NCBI GenBank assembly: GCA_015065645.1
Contig: SVPW01000001.1
Location: 60,593 to 124,592 of the forward strand
Reading direction: 5' to 3'
Length of the DNA stretch: 64,000 nucleotides
DNA from: Oscillospiraceae bacterium
Lineage (GTDB): Bacteria > Bacillota > Clostridia > Oscillospirales > Acutalibacteraceae
Shown: piece by piece, positions 1-8,496 of the stretch
How positions within the stretch are numbered: the stretch's first letter is position 1
Layout: each line of letters begins with the position of its first letter
The notes under the pieces: generated by a model
Seen by the model: the letters and a program-made list of their open reading frames with translations, nothing else
What the model was told of the DNA's origin: nothing
Databases searched by the model: none
Program-made: the position numbers and the translations under genes

Positions 1-154
1 CTACAAAAACAATAGGTTTTAAAAAACAACTTTGAATTATAAAAATCAATTAACAAATAATTTAATTTTTTTCTAATTAAATTTATAAAAAACCGAAAAA
101 AAACACTTGACTAATTTTAAAAAATGTGGTAATATAATGCTTGCCGTTTGAAAT

Positions 155-228
155 GCGGGTGTAGTTCAATGGTAGAATCCCAGCCTTCCAAGCTGGTCGT
201 GTGGGTTCGATTCCCATCACCCGCTCCA
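155..228 (+). tRNA. tRNA-Gly (anticodon TCC), CCA encoded
   Basis: GCGGGTG...CACCCGC acceptor stem, CCTTCCAAG anticodon loop, GGTTCGATTCC T-arm, T discriminator + CCA. Confidence 0.97.
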
Positions 229-231
229 AAA
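204..231 (+). repeat. attachment-site direct repeat, tRNA-proximal copy (attL-like)
   Basis: ggttcgattcccatcacccgctccaaaa, identical to 4677-4704; overlaps tRNA-Gly 3' end. Confidence 0.93.
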
Positions 232-234
232 ACT

Positions 235-269
235 GAGGACAGACCTATGGGTTTGTCCTCTTTCTTTTT
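235..269 (+). terminator. Rho-independent terminator after tRNA-Gly
   Basis: gaggaca...tgtcctc stem followed by tttcttttt. Confidence 0.75.
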
Positions 270-357
270 GCCCAAACAATAAAGGCTTCCCTTGTCCTCA
301 ACTCGTATAAATAAAGGAATTAAGCAACATACATCAAAAACAGACTAAAAAATAACG

Positions 358-399
358 AAACCCTTAGTAGTCAAAAAGTAAAGGCTACTGAGGGTTTTT
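358..399 (+). terminator. hairpin/terminator
   Basis: aaacccttagtag...ctactgagggttttt. Confidence 0.6.
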
Positions 400-568
400 G
401 ATATAATTATTTTTGGGAGCGAATTGGGAACTGGTTTTGAAAAATTATTTTTTTGTAGTACGTATTGCTTTTAATTTTTACATCGTAATTTAGCATATTA
501 TGGAAGATATCGTATTGATATCATTAGTTGTTTGTGATATAATTCAAATAATGTGAGGTGTAACGGTT

Positions 569-1585
569 ATGAACTTTAAATTGTCAATTACATTTTCATC
601 TGACGCTTGCGTTAGTTGGAGCGGAAAAGGATATTATGTTTCAAGTTATTTTGATAATATAGCCATTTCGAAAGGTAATATCACTATAGAAGGAAAAAGA
701 GGAGCTCCTTTTACTCTGGAGAAAATACTATTTAATAATAAATCTACTCTTAACGCACAAATTACAAAAGCATTGTCATTTTATTATTTATCTTCAGGTT
801 ATCCTTTGAAGATTGAGAAAATAGAGCTTTATCGTGACAAAAAAGATACTGAACCTGATATAGAAACAGTCTTCTTACAACCATTTCAAAAAAAACTTGA
901 AAACCACCAAACAATTCCTCAACACGAATTAGTGAATATCTTCAATTCTAACAAGGATAATAGTTCTTTTTTGAATGCTGTTGTTTACTATATTAAAGCA
1001 TTGCAAGACCATAATTTCGATAATTATTGGAAATCTTTTAACAGCATTTATCGCATTATTTCTACCACAGCACACGAACATAACAGATTAAAAGATATGC
1101 GAACATTTATAGAGAATTACAGTTTTAAATTTACCAATACACTTAATTATATTGGTAACGATACCAAAGAAAATATAAGAGATTTGCAAATTAGGGATTT
1201 TATTTTAAATACTTATGAAAACGAAAAGCAAACTACTGCTTTTGCACAAATGATAAAACGTTTTACGGATAGCCGAATAATAAATGTTCTTAACGACACA
1301 CTTGTTTACAGAGAAAAATTCCTTAAAAAGCAAGGCTTATATACAGATGTAAAGACTCATATTACCAAATGTCTAACAGATAACAAAAAAGATAATGTAG
1401 AATTATTGTGCTTTTATGTATTAAAATATATATATTTTATTAGAAATAAATATTTTCACGCAGAAAAAACTGCTCCATATTTCATTTTAAAGGATACTTT
1501 TGAAATCAAAGAAACAGAAAAAATTTCTACAATTTTGCAATACTTCATTTCAGATTTAATAAGATGTAACGCATTATACTTATAA
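569..1585 (+). CDS. HEPN-like protein (338 aa) with C-terminal RNxxxH motif
   Basis: ORF; C-terminal ...YIRNKYFHAEK... fits HEPN Rx4-6H; first gene of 3-gene cargo operon. Confidence 0.7.
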   Translation: MNFKLSITFSSDACVSWSGKGYYVSSYFDNIAISKGNITIEGKRGAPFTLEKILFNNKSTLNAQITKALSFYYLSSGYPLKIEKIELYRDKKDTEPDIETVFLQPFQKKLENHQTIPQHELVNIFNSNKDNSSFLNAVVYYIKALQDHNFDNYWKSFNSIYRIISTTAHEHNRLKDMRTFIENYSFKFTNTLNYIGNDTKENIRDLQIRDFILNTYENEKQTTAFAQMIKRFTDSRIINVLNDTLVYREKFLKKQGLYTDVKTHITKCLTDNKKDNVELLCFYVLKYIYFIRNKYFHAEKTAPYFILKDTFEIKETEKISTILQYFISDLIRCNALYL

Positions 1586-1639
1586 GTTATAATTCAGTAT
1601 ACAAATAAAGTGAAACAAAATATACACGGAGGTTTAATT

Positions 1640-2260
1640 ATGTCATTAACAAATTCATATCTTACATCAACCAAGAATGTTGAAGCTATCTTTAATTCTA
1701 TGCTTGCGGCAAAAGCTCCCGAAAAATTTACTACAAAATTTTTAGAGGACTTAGGATTTAAAAGTAGTGGTGACCGATTATTTATTTCTATGCTTAAAGC
1801 ACTTGGTTTTTTAGACAATAATGGTATACCGCAACAAAGATATTTTGAGTTTATGGACCAATCACAAGCAAAACAAATTGTTGCACAAGGCATAATGGAT
1901 GCATACGAAGATTTGTTTAGCCTTAGAAAGGATGCTCAGAATTTAACCAATGACGAAGTGAAAAACAAACTCAAAACATTGACGCAAGGACAAAAAGGTG
2001 AGCGAGTTATCGAGTTCATGGCGTTGACATTTAAAACGCTTTGTAATTATGCGGATTGGACTGATAAAAACTTTAACAAAGATAATAATGCCCAAAAAGA
2101 TTTAGAAACACAAAATACTAATCCTAATAATGAACAAATAGTCAACCACAAAGAAAACCATATGGATTTACATTATAATATACAAATACATTTACCCGAA
2201 ACGACTAATATGGCGGTATACGATGCAATTTTTCAAAGTTTGAAAAAACATCTTATGTGA
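1640..2260 (+). CDS. DUF5343-like protein
   Basis: Start MSLTNSYLTSTKN after SD ggagg; APEKFTTKFLEDLGFKSSGDRLFISMLKALGFLD...RYFEFMDQS resembles DUF5343. Confidence 0.75.
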   Translation: MSLTNSYLTSTKNVEAIFNSMLAAKAPEKFTTKFLEDLGFKSSGDRLFISMLKALGFLDNNGIPQQRYFEFMDQSQAKQIVAQGIMDAYEDLFSLRKDAQNLTNDEVKNKLKTLTQGQKGERVIEFMALTFKTLCNYADWTDKNFNKDNNAQKDLETQNTNPNNEQIVNHKENHMDLHYNIQIHLPETTNMAVYDAIFQSLKKHLM

Positions 2261-2267
2261 GGTAATC

Positions 2268-2849
2268 ATGCTTGACGATAAATTTTATTCCTTTATTATG
2301 CGTGGCGAATTGACAAAAGTAGCATTAAAAAATACAGATATTGTCAATAAATATTCATCATCCGAGGTGCTTTCGACAGAGTATATTGAAAGTTTGTCAC
2401 TTGATTTACTTGATGAAGATTGTGTTGCTTCGGCTCAATTAATGTCAAATGTTTATACCACTATAGCCGCCTTTGAGAATATGGTTAGACAATTTGTGGT
2501 AAAAATTTTAATGGAACACGAAGGCGAAAATTGGTGGAATAATTGTGTTCCAGATAAAATTCGCAAAAATGCCGAATCAAGAAAATCAGAAGAAGAAAAA
2601 ATCAAATGGCATACCCAGAGAGGCGAATCTATGATTAACTATGTTGATTTCGGTGATTTAGCATCAATAATGTTAAAAAACTATGAGTGGTTTGAAGTGC
2701 ATTTAATTTCTATAGATTGGGCACGACAAATTTTTCAAACCCTTGAACGTTCACGAAATGTAATTATGCATAGTGGAGAGTTAGGCAAAAGAGATGTAGA
2801 GAGAATCGGAACTAATATTCGTGATTGGATTAGTCAAGTTGGAGCATAG
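2268..2849 (+). CDS. Swt1-family-like HEPN domain protein
   Basis: LERSRNVIMHSGEL carries RNxxxH; fold-like context WWNNCVP...; starts 8 bp after the previous gene. Confidence 0.7.
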   Translation: MLDDKFYSFIMRGELTKVALKNTDIVNKYSSSEVLSTEYIESLSLDLLDEDCVASAQLMSNVYTTIAAFENMVRQFVVKILMEHEGENWWNNCVPDKIRKNAESRKSEEEKIKWHTQRGESMINYVDFGDLASIMLKNYEWFEVHLISIDWARQIFQTLERSRNVIMHSGELGKRDVERIGTNIRDWISQVGA

Positions 2850-2931
2850 ATAAATGCTATTAATTTTGCTATTAAAATAAACTTAAATTAACGGATGCTT
2901 CAAAAAAGTACAAAAATTATTAAAGTTGAAT

Positions 2932-2976
2932 AAAAAAAGACCTATGTTCTGTTTACCAGAGCATAGGTCTTTTTTT
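2932..2976 (+). terminator. Rho-independent terminator of cargo operon
   Basis: agacctatg...cataggtct stem followed by T-tract. Confidence 0.8.
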
Positions 2977-3068
2977 ATTTAGGGAATTATTCAAGAAACA
3001 AATCACCTGAACTGTGCCACTACACAGTTCCAAATCTATAATTTATAATACAGAAAGGAGTTTTTATA

Positions 3069-3266
3069 ATGCGAGGTGTATGTTTAATGCCAACAATAGA
3101 TAATGTCAAAATCAAAGGTGAATACCTGAACGGAGCATACAGTGAACTTGCTGCACTACTTGGTATTGATGCAGTTCTAAAAATTCACTCGAAATATCGA
3201 GGGACACAGATGTTTTTTCCTGTGGAGTTGTTCAGTAGAGAGTTCATTGTTAAGCAGATAAGATAA
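3069..3266 (+). CDS. small Mor-like/putative excision or regulatory protein
   Basis: 65 aa ORF immediately upstream of integrase; ELAALLGIDAVLKIHSKYRGTQMFFP resembles Mor-family N-terminus. Confidence 0.5.
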   Translation: MRGVCLMPTIDNVKIKGEYLNGAYSELAALLGIDAVLKIHSKYRGTQMFFPVELFSREFIVKQIR

Positions 3267-3321
3267 ACCGAAGCAAACCTCTTATCTAAATATATATAAT
3301 AAATTTGAAGGAGTTGATTAT

Positions 3322-4497
3322 ATGTCAAGCATAATTAAAATTAAGAACGGCAAGGGTGAGCATTGGAAAGCAATTTATGATTTGCCCAAATTTGCCGATG
3401 GTACAAGGCGTAGGACAAGTAAGACGTTCCCTGTGGGTACGCCGTTGAAAACCGTTAAAGAATTTGTTGCTCAAAAAGAACTTGAAGCCGCAAGAGGTTT
3501 ATCTCTTGAAAATAATCCTAAAATTACATTCGAGGAACTTGGAAACATCTATTTTGATACATATACACAATTCCTCAGTCCCTCCACGCTTAAAGGATAT
3601 AAAGCGGTTTATTATAACAGCAAACCGCACGGAATTTTAAATTATTGGGGAAAGTGTCAAGTCAGAAATATAAGAACGAGGGACATTCAGGATTATATCA
3701 ATTTTTTATCAACTAAAGTTTCTTCAAAAAGTGTTAGAAACTATATTATAATATTAAACTTATTATTTGATTTGGCAGTAGAAGAACGATTAATGCAACG
3801 TGAATCAAACCCTATGCTTGGAAAACTTATTTTGCCTAAATATAATAAAAAGCCTGTCGAGGCTTATAGTTTAGAAGAATTTAATTTGTTATTAAAACTT
3901 GCGGAACAAGATGAGAATCCTAATATCGAGCTCATTATAAATTTGACAGGACTAAGCGGTATGCGTAGAGGTGAGGTATGTGGACTTAAATGGACTAATA
4001 TTAATTTTACAGAGGGATATTTGAATGTTATTGAAAACAGAATAAGGGTTGACAAGACTACTACTTTAAAACAACCAAAAACGAAAGCAGGCATTAGGAA
4101 AATATATGTACCTCAGAGATTATTAGATATACTGAAAAAATATCACACTCAATATATGCTTAACAAAATGAAATATGGAAAAGATTTTGTTGATAGTGAT
4201 TATGTGCTTGTCAAAGAAAACGGCGAGCCATACACCCCACAAGGTATTACTAATTGTTATGTTAGATTTCTTGAAAGACATAGCGACCAAATACGATATC
4301 TTAAGTTCCATGGTTTAAGACACACTATGGCGAGCATACTTTGTGAGTCCGTTCCAATAACCACGATATCTAAAATACTTGGTCACTCCAGAACATCGAC
4401 TACGGCAGACATATATCTACACGAGAGTATGGATTCACAAATAGATGCCGCAGCTAAATTGGATGAAACAATTGGTAATATCCGTAAGACAGGCTAA
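3322..4497 (+). CDS. tyrosine recombinase/site-specific integrase
   Basis: TGLSGMRRGEVCGLKW, HGLRHTMASIL, LGHSRTSTTADIYLH catalytic motifs; SAM-like core-binding N-domain. Confidence 0.96.
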   Translation: MSSIIKIKNGKGEHWKAIYDLPKFADGTRRRTSKTFPVGTPLKTVKEFVAQKELEAARGLSLENNPKITFEELGNIYFDTYTQFLSPSTLKGYKAVYYNSKPHGILNYWGKCQVRNIRTRDIQDYINFLSTKVSSKSVRNYIIILNLLFDLAVEERLMQRESNPMLGKLILPKYNKKPVEAYSLEEFNLLLKLAEQDENPNIELIINLTGLSGMRRGEVCGLKWTNINFTEGYLNVIENRIRVDKTTTLKQPKTKAGIRKIYVPQRLLDILKKYHTQYMLNKMKYGKDFVDSDYVLVKENGEPYTPQGITNCYVRFLERHSDQIRYLKFHGLRHTMASILCESVPITTISKILGHSRTSTTADIYLHESMDSQIDAAAKLDETIGNIRKTG

Positions 4498-4609
4498 ACT
4501 TTAAAATGACAAGTACAGTTTTTCTTTAAATATAATCATTATTTTGAGATTCGGGAGCAAAATTGGAGCAAAAATGCAGTTTCAAAACTTAATTTTCAAT
4601 GATTAAACC

Positions 4610-4640
4610 CAACAGGTGCCAATATCTTTTGACACCTGTT
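4610..4640. repeat. inverted repeat near distal att site
   Basis: aacaggtgccaa...ttgacacctgtt, nested in attaaaccc...gggtttaa. Confidence 0.6.
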
Positions 4641-4676
4641 AACCTTTAAATTTAAGGGTTTAACAGATATTTTCAA

Positions 4677-4704
4677 GGTTCGATTCCCATCACCCGCTCC
4701 AAAA
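4677..4704 (+). repeat. attachment-site direct repeat, distal copy (attR-like), tRNA-Gly 3' fragment
   Basis: 28/28 identity to 204-231. Confidence 0.93.
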
Positions 4705-4737
4705 GCGGCAAACTTGCGTTTGCCTAAAAGAATAAAG

Positions 4738-4807
4738 AATAGATAATAAAGAATAAATTATAAATATTGCTATTTTATCGCTTTTGTATTATTCTTTATT
4801 ATCTATT
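4738..4807. repeat. 18-bp perfect inverted repeat
   Basis: aatagataataaagaata (4738-4755) / tattctttattatctatt (4790-4807). Confidence 0.75.
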
Positions 4808-4838
4808 TTTTTATTTATTATTTAAAAGGATTGATTTT

Positions 4839-5411
4839 ATGTGTCCTAAAATACCGAAAAAGGTTCTTGACGAAATACATAATACTATTAAATATGTATG
4901 GGAATATGATATTAAGTATGATTATGATAAAAATATGCTTCTGAAAGAGGATACATTAAAAAATTCTTTGTATTTTCATATACGAACAAGACTTGGTTCG
5001 TTATTAGAAAAATACAATATTATGATTTTTACAGAATTTAATACCGATAAATTCAGACACTCAGGCTTTAGAGCAGATATGGTTATAGCCCAAATGAATT
5101 TAGATAAAAAAGAAAAATTCTGGGGAGATTGTGTTGAAAAATTTATTTCAGTAATTGAGATTAAATTTAAAGGTGATTTTAAAACAGCTCCTGATATAAT
5201 TTATGAAGACTATAAAAAAACAAAAGAATATATTAAATCTCTCGATTTAGGAGATAATTGCCACTATTATGTGGCAACTATATGGGAATGTTATCCCGAC
5301 TCAAAATGGTGGCTTGATAAGGAAACAAAATGGGCAAAAGGAAATCTTACAGAGCTTAACGCAGATTTTAACAGCAAAAATGAAATGAGTTTTTATGTCA
5401 AAGAACATTAA
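4839..5411 (+). CDS. hypothetical protein, possible PD-(D/E)XK nuclease-like fold
   Basis: start MCPKIPKKVL after aaagga; FRADMVIAQ...VIEIKFKGDF gives D...ExK pattern. Confidence 0.5.
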   Translation: MCPKIPKKVLDEIHNTIKYVWEYDIKYDYDKNMLLKEDTLKNSLYFHIRTRLGSLLEKYNIMIFTEFNTDKFRHSGFRADMVIAQMNLDKKEKFWGDCVEKFISVIEIKFKGDFKTAPDIIYEDYKKTKEYIKSLDLGDNCHYYVATIWECYPDSKWWLDKETKWAKGNLTELNADFNSKNEMSFYVKEH

Positions 5412-5420
5412 AGTAAAACA

Positions 5421-5460
5421 GCACGCACATCTGTTTTTTTGCAGATGTGCGTGCCTTTTT
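5421..5460. terminator. bidirectional terminator
   Basis: gcacgcacatctg/cagatgtgcgtgc perfect stem with T-tract. Confidence 0.9.
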
Positions 5461-5465
5461 TATAC

Positions 5466-7775
5466 TTATTTTGCAGTTATTTCTATTTTACTGCCATCCT
5501 TTTTAACAGAAGCCTTAACTATTCCAATTGAGCCTTCTGAAGAATCAATAATAAGGTCTACAACCTTATCCTCTATCTCACGGCGGATTATATTACGAAG
5601 CTCACGGGCACCCGTTTTGGTGCCGTCACACTTAGCGGCAATATAATCGCAAACCTTTGCATCATACTGGAATTTAATAAGCTTTTCAAGCAATGCCTCC
5701 TTAAACTCTTCAAGCATTAAAGCGGCAATCTTTGAAAGAGATTCAGTGTCAAGCGGCATAAATACCACAACCTCATCCACACGGGCAATAAATTCAGGAC
5801 GCAAAAACTCCCTTAAAGCCTTCATTGCCTTATCCTTTGCAGCACTCTCCTGAGTTTTTGCAAAGCCCATAAGATTATCTGTTCTATCGCTTCCCGCATT
5901 AGAGGTCATAACGATAATGGTGTTTTCAAAGTTTACATTTCGTCCTTGGGCATCGGTAACTCTGCCATCATCAAGAATTTGAAGCAAAATATTAAGCACA
6001 TCCGGATGAGCCTTTTCAATTTCATCAAAAAGAACTACCGAATAAGGCTTTCTGCGCACCTTTTCTGTAAGCTGACCCGCTTCATCATAACCAACATATC
6101 CGGGAGGAGCACCGATAAGGCGAGACACCGAATGTTTCTCCATAAATTCCGACATATCAAGACGAATAAGCGTTTCGGGAGTGCTGAAAAGCTGTTCGGA
6201 AAGAGATTTTACAAGATGCGTTTTACCAACACCGGTTGGGCCCACAAAAATAAAGGATGCGGGACGGCGCTGAGTTCCTGTTTTGACACGAGAACGCTTA
6301 ACGGCTGCGGCAACGAGCTTTGTAGCCTCACCCTGACCGATAACCTTTTGATTAAGAATTTCCTCTAAATCAGAAAGCTTTTTAAGCTCACTTTCCTCAA
6401 CCTTTTCAGCCGGAACACCTGTCCAAAGCTCAATAACCTTAGCAACATCACGCTCAGTAACACACTTTTCCGAAGCAGGACCGCAAAGGCGATCTACCGT
6501 CATTTTATACTTTTCAATTTCTGCCTTTATAAGAGCCTGTTTTTCATAATCGGGATTATCCACCTGAGCTTCAAGCTCTTCCAAAATAACAGAATTTTCC
6601 GCTATCCTCTTATTGGCTATATAAAGCTCATCCATCGCCTTATTTTCAAGGCTTGCACAAGCACAGGCTTCATCAAGAAGGTCAATAGCCTTATCGGGTA
6701 AAAATCTATCCGTAACATATCTTTCAGAAAGCAATACCACCTTACGCACGATTTCATCCGAAATGGTTACATTATGATAACCCTCATAATAGCCTTTAAC
6801 ACCCAAAAGAACCTCCTGAGTTTCGGCGATTGAGGGTTCTTCAATGGTTACTGGCTGGAAACGGCGTTCCAAAGCGGCATCCTTTTCAATATACTTACGA
6901 TATTCCTTAAATGTGGTAGCACCGATAACCTGAATTTCACCACGGGATAAAGCCGGCTTTAAAATATTTGCAGCGTTCATTGAACCCTCTGCAGAATCAC
7001 CCGCCCCTACAAGATTATGGATTTCATCAATAAACAGAATTATATTTCCTGCACTCTTAACCTCTTCAATAAGACCCTTAACACGGGCTTCAAACTGACC
7101 CCTGAACTGTGTTCCTGCAACAAGACCCGTAAGGTCAAGTAGCATTATTTCCTTATCAAGCAAGCGAACAGGCGCTTCACCCGAAGCTATACGCAAGGCA
7201 AGACCTTCTGCAATAGCGGTTTTACCAACACCGGGTTCACCTATGAGGCAGGGGTTATTTTTTGTACGGCGAGAAAGAATTTGGATAGTGCGATAAAGCT
7301 CCTTATCACGACCGATAATAGCATCAAGCTTACCTTCCTTTGCACGCTGGGTAAGGTTGGTACAAAACTGATCTAAATAACGGCGCTTTTTCTTCTTTTT
7401 CTTTTCATCACCCTTTTTGGCATCCTTTTCATTATCCTCATCATCACTTTTTTCGGATTTAGAACCGCCCATTCCGCCAAAAAGATTACTCAAAAACGGA
7501 AAAGCAGGCGCTGTGCCAAGATCAAAGGTTTCATCATTTAAAGCCGAATCCTCATCAGACATATCGGGTGACATAAGCTCCATAAACTGACTGCTCATTT
7601 GCTCTATATCTTCATCAGTGATATTCATTTTTTTGAGCATATCATCAACAGGCTTTATGCCAAGCTCCTTTGCACAAACAAGGCAAAGACCATTAGGTTC
7701 AGCATTGGGATTTGACGCATCTGACAGAAAAACTACTGCCGGACGCTTTTTGCACTTAGAACATAACTTCATCAA
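5466..7775 (-). CDS. ATP-dependent Clp protease ATP-binding subunit, ClpE-like (N-terminal zinc-finger)
   Basis: CSKC...CLVC N-term; two Walker A (GEPGVGKT, GPTGVGKT); AAA+ sequence. Confidence 0.93.
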   Translation of the reverse strand: MMKLCSKCKKRPAVVFLSDASNPNAEPNGLCLVCAKELGIKPVDDMLKKMNITDEDIEQMSSQFMELMSPDMSDEDSALNDETFDLGTAPAFPFLSNLFGGMGGSKSEKSDDEDNEKDAKKGDEKKKKKKRRYLDQFCTNLTQRAKEGKLDAIIGRDKELYRTIQILSRRTKNNPCLIGEPGVGKTAIAEGLALRIASGEAPVRLLDKEIMLLDLTGLVAGTQFRGQFEARVKGLIEEVKSAGNIILFIDEIHNLVGAGDSAEGSMNAANILKPALSRGEIQVIGATTFKEYRKYIEKDAALERRFQPVTIEEPSIAETQEVLLGVKGYYEGYHNVTISDEIVRKVVLLSERYVTDRFLPDKAIDLLDEACACASLENKAMDELYIANKRIAENSVILEELEAQVDNPDYEKQALIKAEIEKYKMTVDRLCGPASEKCVTERDVAKVIELWTGVPAEKVEESELKKLSDLEEILNQKVIGQGEATKLVAAAVKRSRVKTGTQRRPASFIFVGPTGVGKTHLVKSLSEQLFSTPETLIRLDMSEFMEKHSVSRLIGAPPGYVGYDEAGQLTEKVRRKPYSVVLFDEIEKAHPDVLNILLQILDDGRVTDAQGRNVNFENTIIVMTSNAGSDRTDNLMGFAKTQESAAKDKAMKALREFLRPEFIARVDEVVVFMPLDTESLSKIAALMLEEFKEALLEKLIKFQYDAKVCDYIAAKCDGTKTGARELRNIIRREIEDKVVDLIIDSSEGSIGIVKASVKKDGSKIEITAK

Positions 7776-7796
7776 AACAAAAACTCCTTGGGAAAA

Positions 7797-8483
7797 TTAT
7801 TTAAAGGGATAAAGCGATGAAAGCTCAGCTAACAAACGATAAACAAAGCTTGAATCAATAGCTTCATCGGTGAATATAAGAAAGCTTCCCTGATTAAGAG
7901 ATGCTATCAAAACAGTAACAGTTACAAATACAAAGGCATACAGCGCACCCTTAACAACACCCACAACACCGCCAAGTGCCTTATTAATAGTGCCAATAAA
8001 GCTAAACGAAAACAGCTTATTTACAACCTTTGCAAGAAGCTTTACAACTATCATCAAAACAATAAATAAAATACTGCAATAAATTCCGCTTAAAAGCCTT
8101 GTTGCGGCAGGCTTTACAACGGTTGCAGAAACCTGTTTAACAGCCGCTTCGCTACCCTTTTGTGCATTACTGCCGATAGTATCATCAACATCCGCTTTTG
8201 AGATACCAAAGGTTTCAGCGTTATCGGCAACAAAACCGGGAAGAGCATCCCAAACCTTTTCGGTCAAATTTTCAGCATTATCTTCTGCGGCAGAAATCAT
8301 TGGTTCTTCCACTATTTTTTCATAAGTTATATCTGCTAAAGGCTGGGAAATTGTAAAAGCAAGCACGATTGCGGCAACAAAACCCACAACCTCTATAGCG
8401 GTACGCACAAAGCCCTTACGAGCAGAAAGCAACACGATTATAAAAACGATTGCCAAAATGATAATATCTAAAACAAAACCCAC
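7797..8483 (-). CDS. CvpA family membrane protein
   Basis: 4 TM segments, N-term DIIILAIVFIIVLLSARKGFVRT. Confidence 0.8.
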   Translation of the reverse strand: MGFVLDIIILAIVFIIVLLSARKGFVRTAIEVVGFVAAIVLAFTISQPLADITYEKIVEEPMISAAEDNAENLTEKVWDALPGFVADNAETFGISKADVDDTIGSNAQKGSEAAVKQVSATVVKPAATRLLSGIYCSILFIVLMIVVKLLAKVVNKLFSFSFIGTINKALGGVVGVVKGALYAFVFVTVTVLIASLNQGSFLIFTDEAIDSSFVYRLLAELSSLYPFK

Positions 8484-8496
8484 AAAACCACTCCTA

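Larger units (their letters stand above)
204..4704 (+). mobile_element. tRNA-Gly-integrated element (~4.47 kb unit) with tyrosine recombinase and HEPN/DUF5343/HEPN cargo
   Basis: 28-bp direct repeat of tRNA 3' end at both borders; integrase ORF next to the distal repeat; cargo of accessory type. Confidence 0.9.

Noticed and set aside
1594-1893. 99-aa minus-strand ORF inside the DUF5343-like gene
   Set aside because: Antisense to a convincing operonic CDS with no ribosome-binding site or family signal.
4677-4704. Second tRNA-Gly gene
   Set aside because: Only the T-arm and acceptor 3' portion are present; no 5' half or anticodon. It is an att duplication.
5946-6368. 140-aa plus-strand ORF in Clp ATPase gene
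   Set aside because: Antisense shadow ORF; the Clp ATPase reading frame is continuous and motif-complete.
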